Of a DNA stretch of 64,000 nucleotides, positions 34,322 through 44,999 are shown piece after piece. The notes beneath the pieces were generated by a model, which had not been told where the DNA came from, searched no databases, and worked only from the letters and a program-made list of their open reading frames with translations. The stretch's first letter is position 1, and each line of letters begins with the position of its first letter. This DNA comes from Letharia columbiana. Lineage: Eukaryota; Ascomycota; Lecanoromycetes; Lecanorales; Parmeliaceae. The position numbers and the translations under genes were made by a program. The stretch covers positions 248,001 to 312,000 of the forward strand of contig NW_023501042.1 of assembly GCF_014066305.1 (NCBI RefSeq), read 5' to 3'.

Positions 34322-37300
34322 ATGACCTCTAACATGAATGGAGGAAATGTTTCTCCGATACATCGTCAGTCGTTTCGACCAAAGGTAAGTTATTCGGTTG
34401 CGCTAAACATAAGGTCTGCTGACACCTTGATAGCGACAACTGCGTCAAGCTACCCTTATCCTCCCTAAGACCGGTCGACGTGTCAAGAGAAATGTAACCT
34501 TCGGACCAGCACCACGTCTTGGAGGTGCCGACGTCAATGGATCAGCAGACGGGCAGTGTCAGGTACCCCAGAGGCGAAAGCATCATGATCTACAATCGGG
34601 AATGTTCTCAAGGTTATCGAACGCTACAACATATAGAATGAAGCAGGCATGGGGATTTGCAAATTCAAAGACCGGCCGCGGCGTCTTTAAGTGCAGTGTT
34701 GCGTACCTGATAGGGAGTATGGCAACTTTCGTGCCTTTCATCGCTGGGATCCTGGGAAAGCAAGATGGAAAGCATATGGTCGCCACGATCACGGTCTACT
34801 TCCACCCTGCCAGGTCCAAGGGTAGCATGATTGAAGCTATGATATGCGCAGTACTAGCTTTTGTCTATGCCGTTTTCATCTCTTTCTCCAGCATGGGTGT
34901 TTCGATACTGTTTGAGAGAACGCTGGATATGCTTGTTCTCGGCCATATCGTTGTCCTAATTGTGTTCTGTGGTGGTGGGCTGGGTTTTGTTGGATGGATC
35001 AAACAGCGACTTGGGCACCCTCTAGTCAACATCTCATGCTCTCTGACATCTCTTGCCATAATCACCGTTCTGACCAAGGAAGGCGCGGTCCAAGCTGCCG
35101 AATTCTCGGGCGAGAAAGTGATACAAGTGATGATAATGATACTAATGGGAGTCTTTGCCACAACAGCTGTATCCTTCATCATCTGGCCGGTATCTGCAAG
35201 GGAGGAACTGAGAGGAGATCTTATTCAAGTGACGGACTCTTTTGGAGACTTGCTTGCCATGATCACCCGAGGTTTTCTTACTGGGTCAGAAGAAGAACTT
35301 CAACAGGAGAGCTTCCGAGATGCCTCGGACAAATACAAGAAAGTGTTTACTTCACTGACCAAGAATCTAAAGGAAGCCAAATATGAACACTACGTTCTTG
35401 GCACTGAGAAGGAGTATCAGCTGGAGGCGAGGCTGGTCAACTGCATACAGAGATTGGCACAGAACATTGGTGGTTTGCGCAGTGCGGCGACCACACAATT
35501 CCTTCTTATGGCACAGCCTAGTGTGTCAGGATCAGTAACCCCCGCGAGTACAATTTATGCGCCTACACCGAAGTTTGGGTATTTCACCTCTAGTTCGAGC
35601 GGCCAAACGTCTCCCTCGGAGGATCACGGCGTGCTGGCTGCGATTGATGAGACACCCGAAGACGCATCCTCTGAAGAATGTCTATCCCCTAACCCCTTTC
35701 AAGAGGATGGAAGCGTACATAGCGTTACGTCTCCATCCGACATCTTTGCACGGTTCATCATCCAATTAGGTCCTTCACTTGTAAGCGCGTCATTCCCTGA
35801 TGGTGGACAATCATTACTGATTGGAATTTCCAGAAATCACTTGCTGTAACATTGAGAAAACTCCTGGATGAACTTCCATATGCCCCCAATGGTAGCATCG
35901 CTGTCAACGCTCATTTTAGGACGAGCTTAGATGATGCAATCGAGTTGTATACGGATTCGCGGGAGGAAGCCTTGGGTCAGCTTTACAAGACGAAGGAGCT
36001 CACCCAGCCACGTCCAGTCGAGATGGAAGCGGACTTCGAGGAGGTCGCTGCGAGTTGCGGCTATTTCAGTTTTTCTCTTCTAGATTTCGCCAATGAGATG
36101 AGGGCATATCTAGAAATTTTGGACGACTTGAAGCTGGAGATAGACGAGAGACCGGATGGGAAGACATGGAACTGGCTCAAAGTATGGCGCAAGATTGGCG
36201 ACATTAAGCCAAAGCGACATCATGACGACCCTGGTATGTAGAATTTTCGTGGGTTATCACTCTCTACCCTCACCACTCCATGTTTGCCGCTTCAATTTAC
36301 TTATTCATCTGTACTTTGCTCGATTGTCTTCCCTCCGCTTCATGCCATTTTTTCTTCTCCTCCTCTTCCCTCTCTTTACAAAATTACCTTCCGTTGAGTC
36401 TACCCCTATACAATCCATCTTCTTTCCATTCACGCCCTAAGTCACCAATTTCTATTGCTCTCAGCTGACTGATAAAACTCACAACAGAACGAGACAGCCT
36501 CATAGCGCAAAACGAAGAGAGTGAGATACCTGGGGACTTTCCCAATCCAGCCCAGAGAATAGCTGCTATTGAAGTGCAGTCTGCTCGGGAAGGTCCAAAA
36601 TATAGCTACCGGTTGTGGAGGGCACTGAGTGTTTTTCGACGAGACGATGTCAAATTCGCCATCAAAGTCGGCATTGGAGCGGCCCTTTATGCTCTGCCAT
36701 CATTCCTAGCTGCAAGTAGACCATTCTACCAGCACTGGCGTGGTGAATGGGGGCTTCTTTCGTACATGCTGGTGTGTGCAATGACGATCGGTGCTTCCAA
36801 TACAACAGGTTTCGCTCGATTCTTCGGCACATGCATCGGAGCCGTTTGCGCCATCATATCCTGGATCGCTTCAAGCGGAAACGCATTCCTGCTGGCGTTT
36901 TTCGGCTGGCTCATGGCACTTTGGACAGCCTATATCATTGTTGCTCAAGGCAAAGGACCTATGGGCCGCTTTATCATGCTGACATACAATCTTTCAGCTC
37001 TCTACGCTTACTCTTTGTCAGTGCAGGAGGTTGACGGCGATGATGATGAAGGAGGTGCCAGGCCTATTATCACGGAGATTGCGCTTCACCGGGTCGTCGC
37101 TGTACTTTCAGGGTAATTCTTCCGATGTGACCGAATCTGAAGTTTCCTAACGCCTATATACAGATGTCTTTGGGGATTGATTGTGACGCGCCTTGTCTGG
37201 CCCATTAGCGCCCGGGAGAAGTTCAAAGACGGTCTCAGCATCTTATGGCTCCGCATGGGTCTGGTTTGGAAACGCGACCCGCTCGCGATGCTCACGGAGG

Positions 37301-37968
37301 GAGAGAGTCCGAATGCCTACATGGACCTTCGAGAGGAGTTCGAGCTCCATCGCTTTCTGTCGCGGCTCGAGAACTTAAAAAGCTCGGCTGCTTCCGAAGT
37401 TGACCTCCGAGGACCATTCCCTGATGCCGCCTATTCCCGGATCCTGAAGAGCACTGGTGCTATGCTAGATGCGTTCCATGCGATGAATGTCATGATCATG
37501 AAGAATCCCAAAGCGACCGGAGCGGAAGCCCAGATTTTAGAGGATACGGCCCGGGAAAGAACATATTTAAGCACGAGGATAAGCCATCTGCTTCAAGGTA
37601 ACCAAAAGCCTCTGTTATCACTATAGCGCCTGCTAATACATCTGCAGTGCTCGCATCGTCAATGAAGCTTGAGTATCCCTTGAACGAGGCTCTGCCTAAC
37701 ACAGATAATGCGCGAGACAGATTGCTTGCCAAGATCTTCCGCTTTCGCAAAGAGGAGAAAGATGCGGCTGGCGTGACAGACCAAGATTTCGAGCTCCTAT
37801 ATGCTTACGGTAAGACAATTGTAGCATCCAGAAATAAGGGCGTGTGCCTGTGCTGACACCACTCTAGCACTGGTCACCGGCCAACTCTCAAAAGAAATCA
37901 CCGACGTGGGCAAGGAAATCGAGAAGCTCTTCGGTGTCCTCAATGAGGAGTTGCTGCAGCTGCAATAA
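34322..37968 (+). CDS. BRE4-like / DUF2421 FUSC-family membrane protein
   Basis: Model: join(34322..34384, 34434..35780, 35834..36233, 36488..37112, 37164..37597, 37648..37809, 37868..37968), 1,043 aa; all phases agree. There are two membrane blocks. The first (VAYLIGSMATFVPFIAGIL, AMICAVLAFVYAVFISFSS, LVLGHIVVLIVFCGGGLGF) ends in IIWPVSAREELR. The second (AIKVGIGAALYALPSFLA, GLLSYMLVCAMTIGASNTTG, AFFGWLMALWTAYIIVAQG) ends in LVWPISAREKFK. This repeated WP(V/I)SARE motif marks the FUSC/aromatic-acid-exporter fold. The middle and C-terminal parts are soluble and helical. Yeast Bre4 is linked to brefeldin A sensitivity; the substrate is unknown. It is probably an organic-anion transporter or endomembrane protein. 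It is divergent from nuo-24. Confidence 0.85.
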
Positions 37969-38328
37969 TAGCAGTCCCAATATCCTTTGTACAAAGAATT
38001 ACTATACCCTGACATGAAACCCTCCCACTGTTCATCCGACGTCCCCTTCTCCCACATTCTTCTCCTACTTCAACGCTCCCATCCACCCCCCTTGCTTGAC
38101 ATCTCAATCCCCTTCCACCCCGCATCCCAACAACAAACACTCGGTTCCACACCACCCCCACCACCCTCTTCACCAACTCAACTCCCAACAGCGGCCGCAC
38201 CCACGCCATCTCAACGTACAGCGTCTGATACCTGCCCACGATATCCAACCTCCCCTGCAAGTATGTAAGACTCAACCAGTGCGCGACAAGGTGCCGACAT
38301 CGATCCCATCAGTGAGTGACAAGTATGT

Positions 38329-38330
<2 letters not shown>

Positions 38331-38364
<34 letters not shown>

Positions 38365-38392
38365 TAATCAATAATCAATCAATCAATCAACC
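38331..38392. repeat. (ATCA)n microsatellite, interrupted
   Basis: Seven uninterrupted CAAT/ATCA tetramers, then an AATAATAATCA interruption, then more copies; about 62 bp in all. Confidence 0.95.
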
Positions 38393-38624
38393 AACACGAA
38401 CAACATCCAAGCACGAGGCATCGCGCTTCCTGACCCCCGAACCGCAACCACTCCACCCGCACTTTTTCGAATCGTACTCGCAAACGGCTGCGGTGCCGTA
38501 GGACGGACGGACGGACGGATCTGGTTCGCTATCGATACGCCGGCCGGGCTTATCGAATGCCGGATTGTAGTGCAGTTGTATCGGGACGGATGGTGGTGGG
38601 GATTTGGAGGCGGGGTTTTTGCTG

Positions 38625-38780
38625 GGAGGGGGGGGGGGGGCTGGGGTAGGGATATCTGGGGCAGGGGTCGGTGGTATGATGGGGGCGCTGAGGGGGGGAG
38701 GGGAGGTTGATTGGTATCGTTGCGGAAGGGGGAGGGGAGGGGGGGGGGGGAAGGGGAAGGGGAAGGGTAGGGGTGGGGAA
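38625..38780 (+). repeat. G-tract region with quadruplex potential
   Basis: The plus strand carries many closely spaced G runs, including runs of about 12 G at 38629-38640 and near 38740, and (GGGGAA)n at 38750-38770. Such spacing suits G-quadruplex formation. Run lengths are also the sort of sequence an assembler gets wrong. Confidence 0.7.
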
Positions 38781-39309
38781 AGGAGATTATTAATCGTGAC
38801 GGTGTCGGCTGGGGTGCTGTACTATACTAGTACAGGCGGTATAGGATCATTATGAGGTTGGTGGGGTGGATGTGTAGAGGACCGGATTATTTTATTTGTT
38901 CGAGGATTGTAGTGTGGAATTGGGGGTTATGATTATTCTTGTTGGGGTTATGGTGGACGTTGAGATTGTCGTTGGGTTGGTACTCTACTCTTGATGTATG
39001 CCTGAAAGGAGGCGAGGTCTCCGGCGGGTTGAGTTCGGAGGTCCGTATCATCGCTGCTCTGGATGAATGTTTGGACGGTTGTAGACTTATAGATCGCGAG
39101 CGGTGGAATGACTTGGTTTTTTTGGTGATTATTTGCATGTCGTTGTGATTCAGTGTTTTCATTTGCTTCGATAGATTGGTCTAAGAAAAGCATGCATGTT
39201 CGTAACCATCGTCACCTCCAATCCTGTTCCAATATCGTCTCGTCGGAAAAAAAAGAAAGGAAAGGAAAAGACAAGAGAAGGATCGTGCTCGATCGTCATT
39301 CATAGAAAA

Positions 39310-42300
39310 TCATCGTCTCCGCCGCCCCCGCCTATCCCTGTCCCTGTTCCTATCTCCATCATCACTTCCGCCGCCTAATCCAAAATTCTGTAATAACCTG
39401 CCAACGGAGCCCCTGCCGCCAAATAGTTCCTCGATATGAGCCACTGGATCATCGTCTTGCTGAGGTAAAGGCCGACCACGCTCGTCAAATCGCTCCGGTA
39501 ATTCGACTGTTGAGTCCGACTCAGCTGGAGAAGAAGATCTGGACGGATCATCGCTAGACGAGCGACGGTGACGACGACGACCGGCACGAGATTTATCTTT
39601 GCGAGAAGAAGAGCCATCTTCGCTATCATAATCGTCGTGTTGAGAGTGCTTAGAGGAGCTGGCATGCTGACGACGCTGGCGGATTTGCTTTGGGGAACTG
39701 GGACGGGATGAAGGAGGAGTGTCAAGAGCGAATTGGACAGTTTTGGTGGTGGGTGGTGGTTGTGAAGATGCCCTGCGTTGAAGACTAGGGCGGGACGGGG
39801 ACTGGGCGCGGGGCGTATTTACACCTGTAGAGTTTTTTGTCAGCGAAATGTTGTAGATGATTGGTATGTAAGGCGCATAATGATGGTCACCCACCCTCCC
39901 CTGAGAAATTGTTGGGTTCATAGTAAAAAGGTGCACCATTGGAATCATAGAAAGGGGCATCGTTGCTGAGTAAAGAAAGGGCATCGTTGTTGGGGTTTAA
40001 AGGGACATCGTTGTTGGCAGTGTTGTGAAACATTTCAGCACTCACATTCTCATCAGCCCTCCTGGGCTCCCTAGGTTGCGGAGCATATCCAGCCGCTCCG
40101 GGAGTTGGAGAATAGGTGTTGGGCACTGGAGGTGTGTAGCCTGGTTGTTGTGGGTAATTGTATTCCTGCTGAATCTGGCCGACAGGGGCAGGGGTAGCAC
40201 CAGGATACTCTTGGCCGGGTGGAGGAGGATAATAAGGAGTCTGTTGTCCTTCATTTTGATACCCAGCAGGTGGTGGACTATTGGGCTGATATTGCTGGCC
40301 GTACGGATCTTGGCCATACGACGCCCTTTCAGCTGCTTCTTGACCTGAAATATGGTTAGCAATTTAGCTATTGAAGCGGCCAGTCCATACTCACGTCTAC
40401 GTTCTTCCTTCTTTTCCCTCTTGCGTTGTTTTCTCTTCTCATGTTCAGAAGCAGCCAAACCTGCTGCTCCTGCCGCAAGAGCTGCTGTGGTTGCATCTCT
40501 GCTACGGCTCGGACTACGGCTCCCACTCTTATGACGTCGGTGTCTTCTTCTTCGACGACCATCATCTGATCCAGAAGAAATGCTTCGTTGCCTCTGGCCC
40601 CTGTCCATGTCTCTTTGAGCTTGAGCTCCATATGCTGCACCTGCAGTTGCAGCAGGAACCATAGCGTCTTCAGTGTTGTTGTAGTAACCTTGCTGACTTG
40701 CTGGTCGATTGTAGAAGTCCGGCACTCCATTTTGATTGTAGACCGGTTCTTGTCCATACTCGATGAGGCCGGGATCTCCGACCGGAGCTTCACGAGAAGC
40801 GTCATAACCGTGTGACCTGGATCTCGATCTTGCTGACCTCCGGGCTGCACGTTCTTCACGTCGGGCTTCTTTCTCTTTTTTGCCAGCTTGCTGTTTCTCA
40901 TACAAGCCTGCGACAGCAGCGGAACCTAGAGCAGTAGCAGCAATTGGAAGACCTTGGCGAATTCTACTCTTGGAACGATCCCTCTTCCCACCCCCGCGAG
41001 ACTTGCTTCTAGCTCTTTCTACAAGCCCAGCCACGGCGGCGCCGGCCAGACCAGCTTGGGCAATCTTCTTGTTCCTGTGAGAAGCATTTCGAGCATCATC
41101 CGCCTCCTCGGGTGCAGGGAGAGCGCCGACAGAATTCCTTCGAGTCCTTGAGCGGCTGCGCCGATCTTGGCCTTCGTTCTTCTTTGCGTTCCTGTTTGCG
41201 TAGCCGACGGCAGCAGCAACAGCAGCGGCTCCAAGACCCAAACCTGCGAGATTCCTGACGCGATGGTTTGATTCACTCCGGCTTCGTTCTTTGCCACGAG
41301 ACTTATCGCGCTTGTGCTTCCGCCGTCCTTCACGGTCGCCGTCACGGTCACGGTCACGGTCACGATCACGGTCACGGTCCCGAGATCCGCGATCTCGAGA
41401 TCCACGGCGGCTCTTGCTTCGATAGTGGCTTCGGGCTCGTGTCACAGCCTCCGCACCGATGGCACCCAAGGCTGCGGCTCCAACGTCCCTGCCTACACGA
41501 CTACCGCGGCCGCCTTCATCTTCCCCTTTCTTCTTACGGTGATGGCGCAGTAGCTCAGCAGCTCCAAGACCAACTGCAGCACCCTCAGCAAGATGCCGTC
41601 GGTGACGAGGCTCTTCATCGCTGAACTCCTCACGTGTCTCTCTCTTAATGTACTCATAGCTAGAATCACTGTCGTAGCCACCTCGACGATCACGGCCATA
41701 CTGAGAGATCGAATCGCCAGGGCTGACGTCTCTTTCTCTGTCACGACGACGATGACTCGATTCGTACTCTTCATCATCACGATCGCGGCCATCGATTCGA
41801 CGTGTTCTGCGCTCATAATAGTAATCTTCCTCTTCCTCTTCGGGTTCTGGCTTCGGCGGCTTCGGCCGTCGAGCAATCTGGCGCTCTTCTCCGACTTCAG
41901 AGCGATGGCTTTCGGAGCGGTGTCCGACCTCTGAGCGAACCTCAGAGCGCTTGATGATATCATAGCTTTCTTCCTGGGTTGCTGGTAGCGGTGGTGGTGA
42001 CACTACAAGGGGTGGTCGCGGTGCTTCTTGGATGATGATCTGTTGCGGCTCTTGGCGAATGATGATAGGCTGGGGGGCCTCTTGACGTGGGTAGTAGTCT
42101 ACAGTCCTGACGTATCTTTCAAGATCGTCGCGACGAGGTGCTACTCGATCAATTTCTCGATCATATCGATATTCTGTTTCGTAGCGTCGGGGTTCAGGCT
42201 GAGGTTCGCGTTCTCGTTCGATCCGGATCTCTCGACGCTCAACAACAGGTTCAGGTTCAGGTTCAGGAGTTCTCTCTCTGATTCGAATCTCTCGACGCTC

Positions 42301-42561
42301 AACGATAGGCTCGGGCTCCGGAGTTCTCTCTCGGCGGACGACACGAGTCTCTCCGTAGGTGCGCTCGCGAGGGGCCAGAAAGGCCGGAATACGTTCTTCC
42401 TCTTCATCTTGGTTGGACACGCGATAGACCTTGCGAGTGGTGTAGCTTTCGTTGTTACTGCGGGGTGCTGCTGCTGAACGTGACACAGTCGATCCGCCTT
42501 CGACGTCACGAGCATCTCGATAGACAACCCTCGTGGTGTCGCCACCACCGTAGCGAGACAT
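39310..42561 (-). CDS. DUF3824-domain protein, low-complexity and charged
   Basis: Model: complement(39310..39824, 39895..40344, 40395..42561), 1,043 aa; phases agree. The start MSRYGGGDTTRVVYRDARDV is followed by duplicated RERTPEPEP / VERREIRI units. A long Arg/Glu/Ser region comes next, with HLAEGAAVGLGAAELLRHHR (start of DUF3824), an RD dipeptide run and several Ala/Gly-rich helices (GLGLGAAAVAAAVGYA, AGLAGAAVAGLVERA, TALGSAAVAGLYEK). A Pro/Gln/Tyr-rich segment and a Ser/Arg-rich tail ending DRDRRGRRRR finish it. The GTGAGT at 40040-40045 was not used as a donor because coding continues (ENVSAEMF). Function of the family is unknown to me; composition suggests a scaffold or disordered assembly. 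Confidence 0.85.
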
Positions 42562-43188
42562 ATTGGCTGTTATGCTGTTATGCTGTATGACTGATGGGTT
42601 GATGGGTTGATGGGTTGATGGGATTATTGATGATGGGAAAAGAAGGTCAGCGTTGAGGTGGGAAAGGTGAGGCTGGGAAGGTTGCCTCGTTGCCTTGAGT
42701 TAGCTTTATCGCTAGCTCGACGGATAACAGGGCTGGTGCCCCGCAGATGATGTAGGTACTGTCTATTACTGTAGGTGTGAGTTTAGAGGTACCTTAACTT
42801 AGGATCGCTTCAGATCTAACTAATGTTGAATCTTCACAGCAATGTGTGGGATGAAGTATCTATGTCTACTCCATACTGGTATGAGTGGGAAGAGGAAGGA
42901 TTGAGGAAAGGCTAACAAGATCGGGGAGTAGAAGGTCTCTGTGTCAGTCGAGGGCCAAAACATCGCACTAGATAGTGGATGATAGGAGCGGGCGTTCGGG
43001 TGCCGGTAAGGCACTTAGGCATTAATAAGTCTAGCATCTAACCATGTAAACTTGCACATCCATAAGAGAATTGGACTTTTCTTGAGCGAATGGGAACACT
43101 ACACGGCTTGCTCAAAATCTATCTAATGATCAAGTGGTCCTCTCCCCTTCTATCTCTACACCTCTGGCATTTCCCCGGCCGGGGCGAT
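42562..43188. other. Intergenic, with short direct repeats at the DUF3824 start
   Basis: 42592-42622 has about four GATGGGTT octamers just upstream of the DUF3824 start codon. No gene is supported in the rest. Confidence 0.5.
42592..42622. repeat. (GATGGGTT)n short tandem repeat
   Basis: Four near-perfect octamers 30-60 bp upstream of the DUF3824 start codon, presumably in its 5' UTR. Confidence 0.9.
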
Positions 43189-44175
43189 TCAGCCTATTGC
43201 TACCTCGAATCCTTTCCTCAACTCTTGTTCCGAATCCCTGATGATCTCTACCTCGACCCTGAGCTTCTTTCCTGTCACACAGTTCGGATGGCATGCTTTA
43301 TAATTTGTCCACTTTTTAAAGTCCTCCAAAGGTTGGCGAGGCGGAATATTCCCATCGCGACGCGCCTTAATAACCCAATGAGATTCGTCAACCACATAAG
43401 CTACAGGTCTGCTCAATCCGAGATCGTATATCAGAAACAGGATGTATTTGAATCTCTCCTCTGCGGGCAGCTCAAGAATCAGTTTGGAAAGGTTCTTGCA
43501 GCCTTCCAGTGCTATTGAGGCTTTGTAGACGTCTGGGTGTAGACCTGGCCACCGCAAAGCTTCAAGTCTCCCTCGCTCAGCCGTACAGATGTTATGGTGA
43601 ATGCAATAGCGGTCGAGGAAAGACATGTACCAGAAAGGTTGGTCTACCACCAGACCCTCAATATGGAGAGACGTGAGTTCTGCTCGCCGCACTTGTCCAA
43701 TGCCGAAGAGAAAAGCAAGCAGATCTGGTGCGTTTGTAAAGTGGAAGGAGTTTTTGGCGTAGAAGATATGATAGGCTTCGCGGTTTATTTGACGACAAGT
43801 TTGTAGAACAGCAAGGTACGAAACCTTAGCAGACCCGGGGTGTTTTACTAAAGCAAGTTGTGGAGATTCTGCAGAGGTGGCCTTGGAGTTCGTGGTTATG
43901 GGAGCCCCGTTAGCCAAAGTCATATCCGAGTTTGTGGCTGCGATGAGAGGGACGCGAAGATATTTCGTCGACTGTGATGGTGGAGCCACTAGGACGTGTT
44001 CGTAGATCAGTTCACGAATCTCCCCAGGAAGTCTACCCAAAGGTGTCTCAGGGAAAGGTCGTTGTCGCTGTGTATCCTGAAGATGCAATTGATGGGCAAG
44101 CATGAAAGCTAACTTTCGCTCTGTCTCTGGGCCACGATATACACGTCTCTTCATGGCTAGCTTTCTTAGAGGCAT
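43189..44175 (-). CDS. 2EXR/F-box-like hypothetical protein
   Basis: A single exon of 328 aa. The start MPLRKLAMKRRVYRGPETER was taken as the first ATG; MKRRVYRG 18 bp later is an alternative. PLGRLPGEIRELIYEHVLVA near residue 50 is the F-box-like/2EXR signature (LPxEIRxxIY), followed by LAVLQTCRQINREAYHIFYAKNSFHF, the usual second block of this fungal family. The C-terminal half has a conserved look (RWPGLHPDVYKASIALEGCKNL). These proteins are abundant in filamentous ascomycetes and mostly uncharacterised; a ubiquitin-ligase adaptor role is only guessed. Confidence 0.85.
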   Translation of the reverse strand: MPLRKLAMKRRVYRGPETERKLAFMLAHQLHLQDTQRQRPFPETPLGRLPGEIRELIYEHVLVAPPSQSTKYLRVPLIAATNSDMTLANGAPITTNSKATSAESPQLALVKHPGSAKVSYLAVLQTCRQINREAYHIFYAKNSFHFTNAPDLLAFLFGIGQVRRAELTSLHIEGLVVDQPFWYMSFLDRYCIHHNICTAERGRLEALRWPGLHPDVYKASIALEGCKNLSKLILELPAEERFKYILFLIYDLGLSRPVAYVVDESHWVIKARRDGNIPPRQPLEDFKKWTNYKACHPNCVTGKKLRVEVEIIRDSEQELRKGFEVAIG

Positions 44176-44999
44176 AATGAGATGGGATAATGGTGTGGCT
44201 TGGATGGTAAAGGAAGTGCAGAGAAGAAACGTTCAAGTAGCAAAAGAAGAAGTGGGCTACTTAGCATGTGCTTGTGTTGAACTTTAGGCTCGACACATCG
44301 TCTTGAGTGTCAAAGACCCTATAAGGGACAGAGGACCGTGTGAAATTGGGACGTCAAGAAAGGCAACCTACGGGCCTCGACGTAGAATTTTGGTTTGAGT
44401 CTTTGGCTGGTCTGCAAGATGAAAACAAATGACGAGTGTTCCCAGAAGATTTAAGCTGAGCTAATCTAATGAGCAGTCTTCTCAAGACATCTACTTCGCA
44501 AGAAGGATGAGTAAGGTGTCAAGTCGTACGTATCAAGTTAGTGGACGTATGGGACTAATTTTTGGCGTCGTGGTGTCGAGTAGCAAAGAGTTACATATCT
44601 GTGCTACTGAGAAATGGGCAATCACCGAGCCGGTGGAGCCCTCACTAAGAAACGTGTGATTACTAAGCGTCCTCTGATTGGTCAAGTTCTGACACTAATG
44701 CTCGGCGTGAAAAGCGGACAAGGCCCTGACAGCGAGACAGCGAACGACAATGCGCCACGCATTATTTCATCATGCCTCAAACTAAAGTACTCCAAATAAC
44801 TGAGCCACATATCATGTCTCTCTTGTCTCTCTTGTCTCTCTTGTATCTCTTGTATACACAATGTTAATACGTTCATCGCTCTCTCAGCGCGAATCCCTCT
44901 CACTTCCCTATTTGCCCAGTACAATTTCTCAAGAGAACCCGGATGCCGACCCGCCAGGAACAGAATACTGACGTGTGTGCCTGTGATTGAACCCAATTC
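44176..44999. promoter_or_regulatory. Divergent upstream region of the 2EXR gene and vac7
   Basis: 824 bp without a supported gene. A tandem TGTCTCTCT-type repeat lies at 44815-44858, about 150 bp before the vac7 start, probably in its promoter or leader. Confidence 0.45.
44815..44858. repeat. CT-rich decamer repeat upstream of vac7
   Basis: TGTCTCTCT recurs three to four times, decaying into TGTATCTCTTGTATAC. Confidence 0.85.

Larger units (their letters stand above)
37969..39309. other. Repeat-rich intergenic region with ambiguous coding potential
   Basis: It holds an (ATCA)n tract (38331-38392), a G-run region (38625-38780) and several protein-like but unassigned frames. On plus these are FRIVLANGCGAVGRTDGRIW...TPAGLIECRIVVQLYRDG (about 38465-38600) and RRLLIVTVSAGVLYYTSTGG (about 38780-38855). 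On minus there is LTYLQGRLDIVGRYQTLYVE...WVRPLLGVELVKRVVG (about 38275-38140). I cannot join them into one gene or name a family. This may be an unannotated gene broken by homopolymer errors, or chance. Confidence 0.3.

Noticed and set aside
40040..40045. GTGAGT as a splice donor in the DUF3824 gene
   Set aside because: Coding continues across it as DENVSAEMF in a family-like way, and only the donor at 39889-39894 gives a consistent phase to the last exon.
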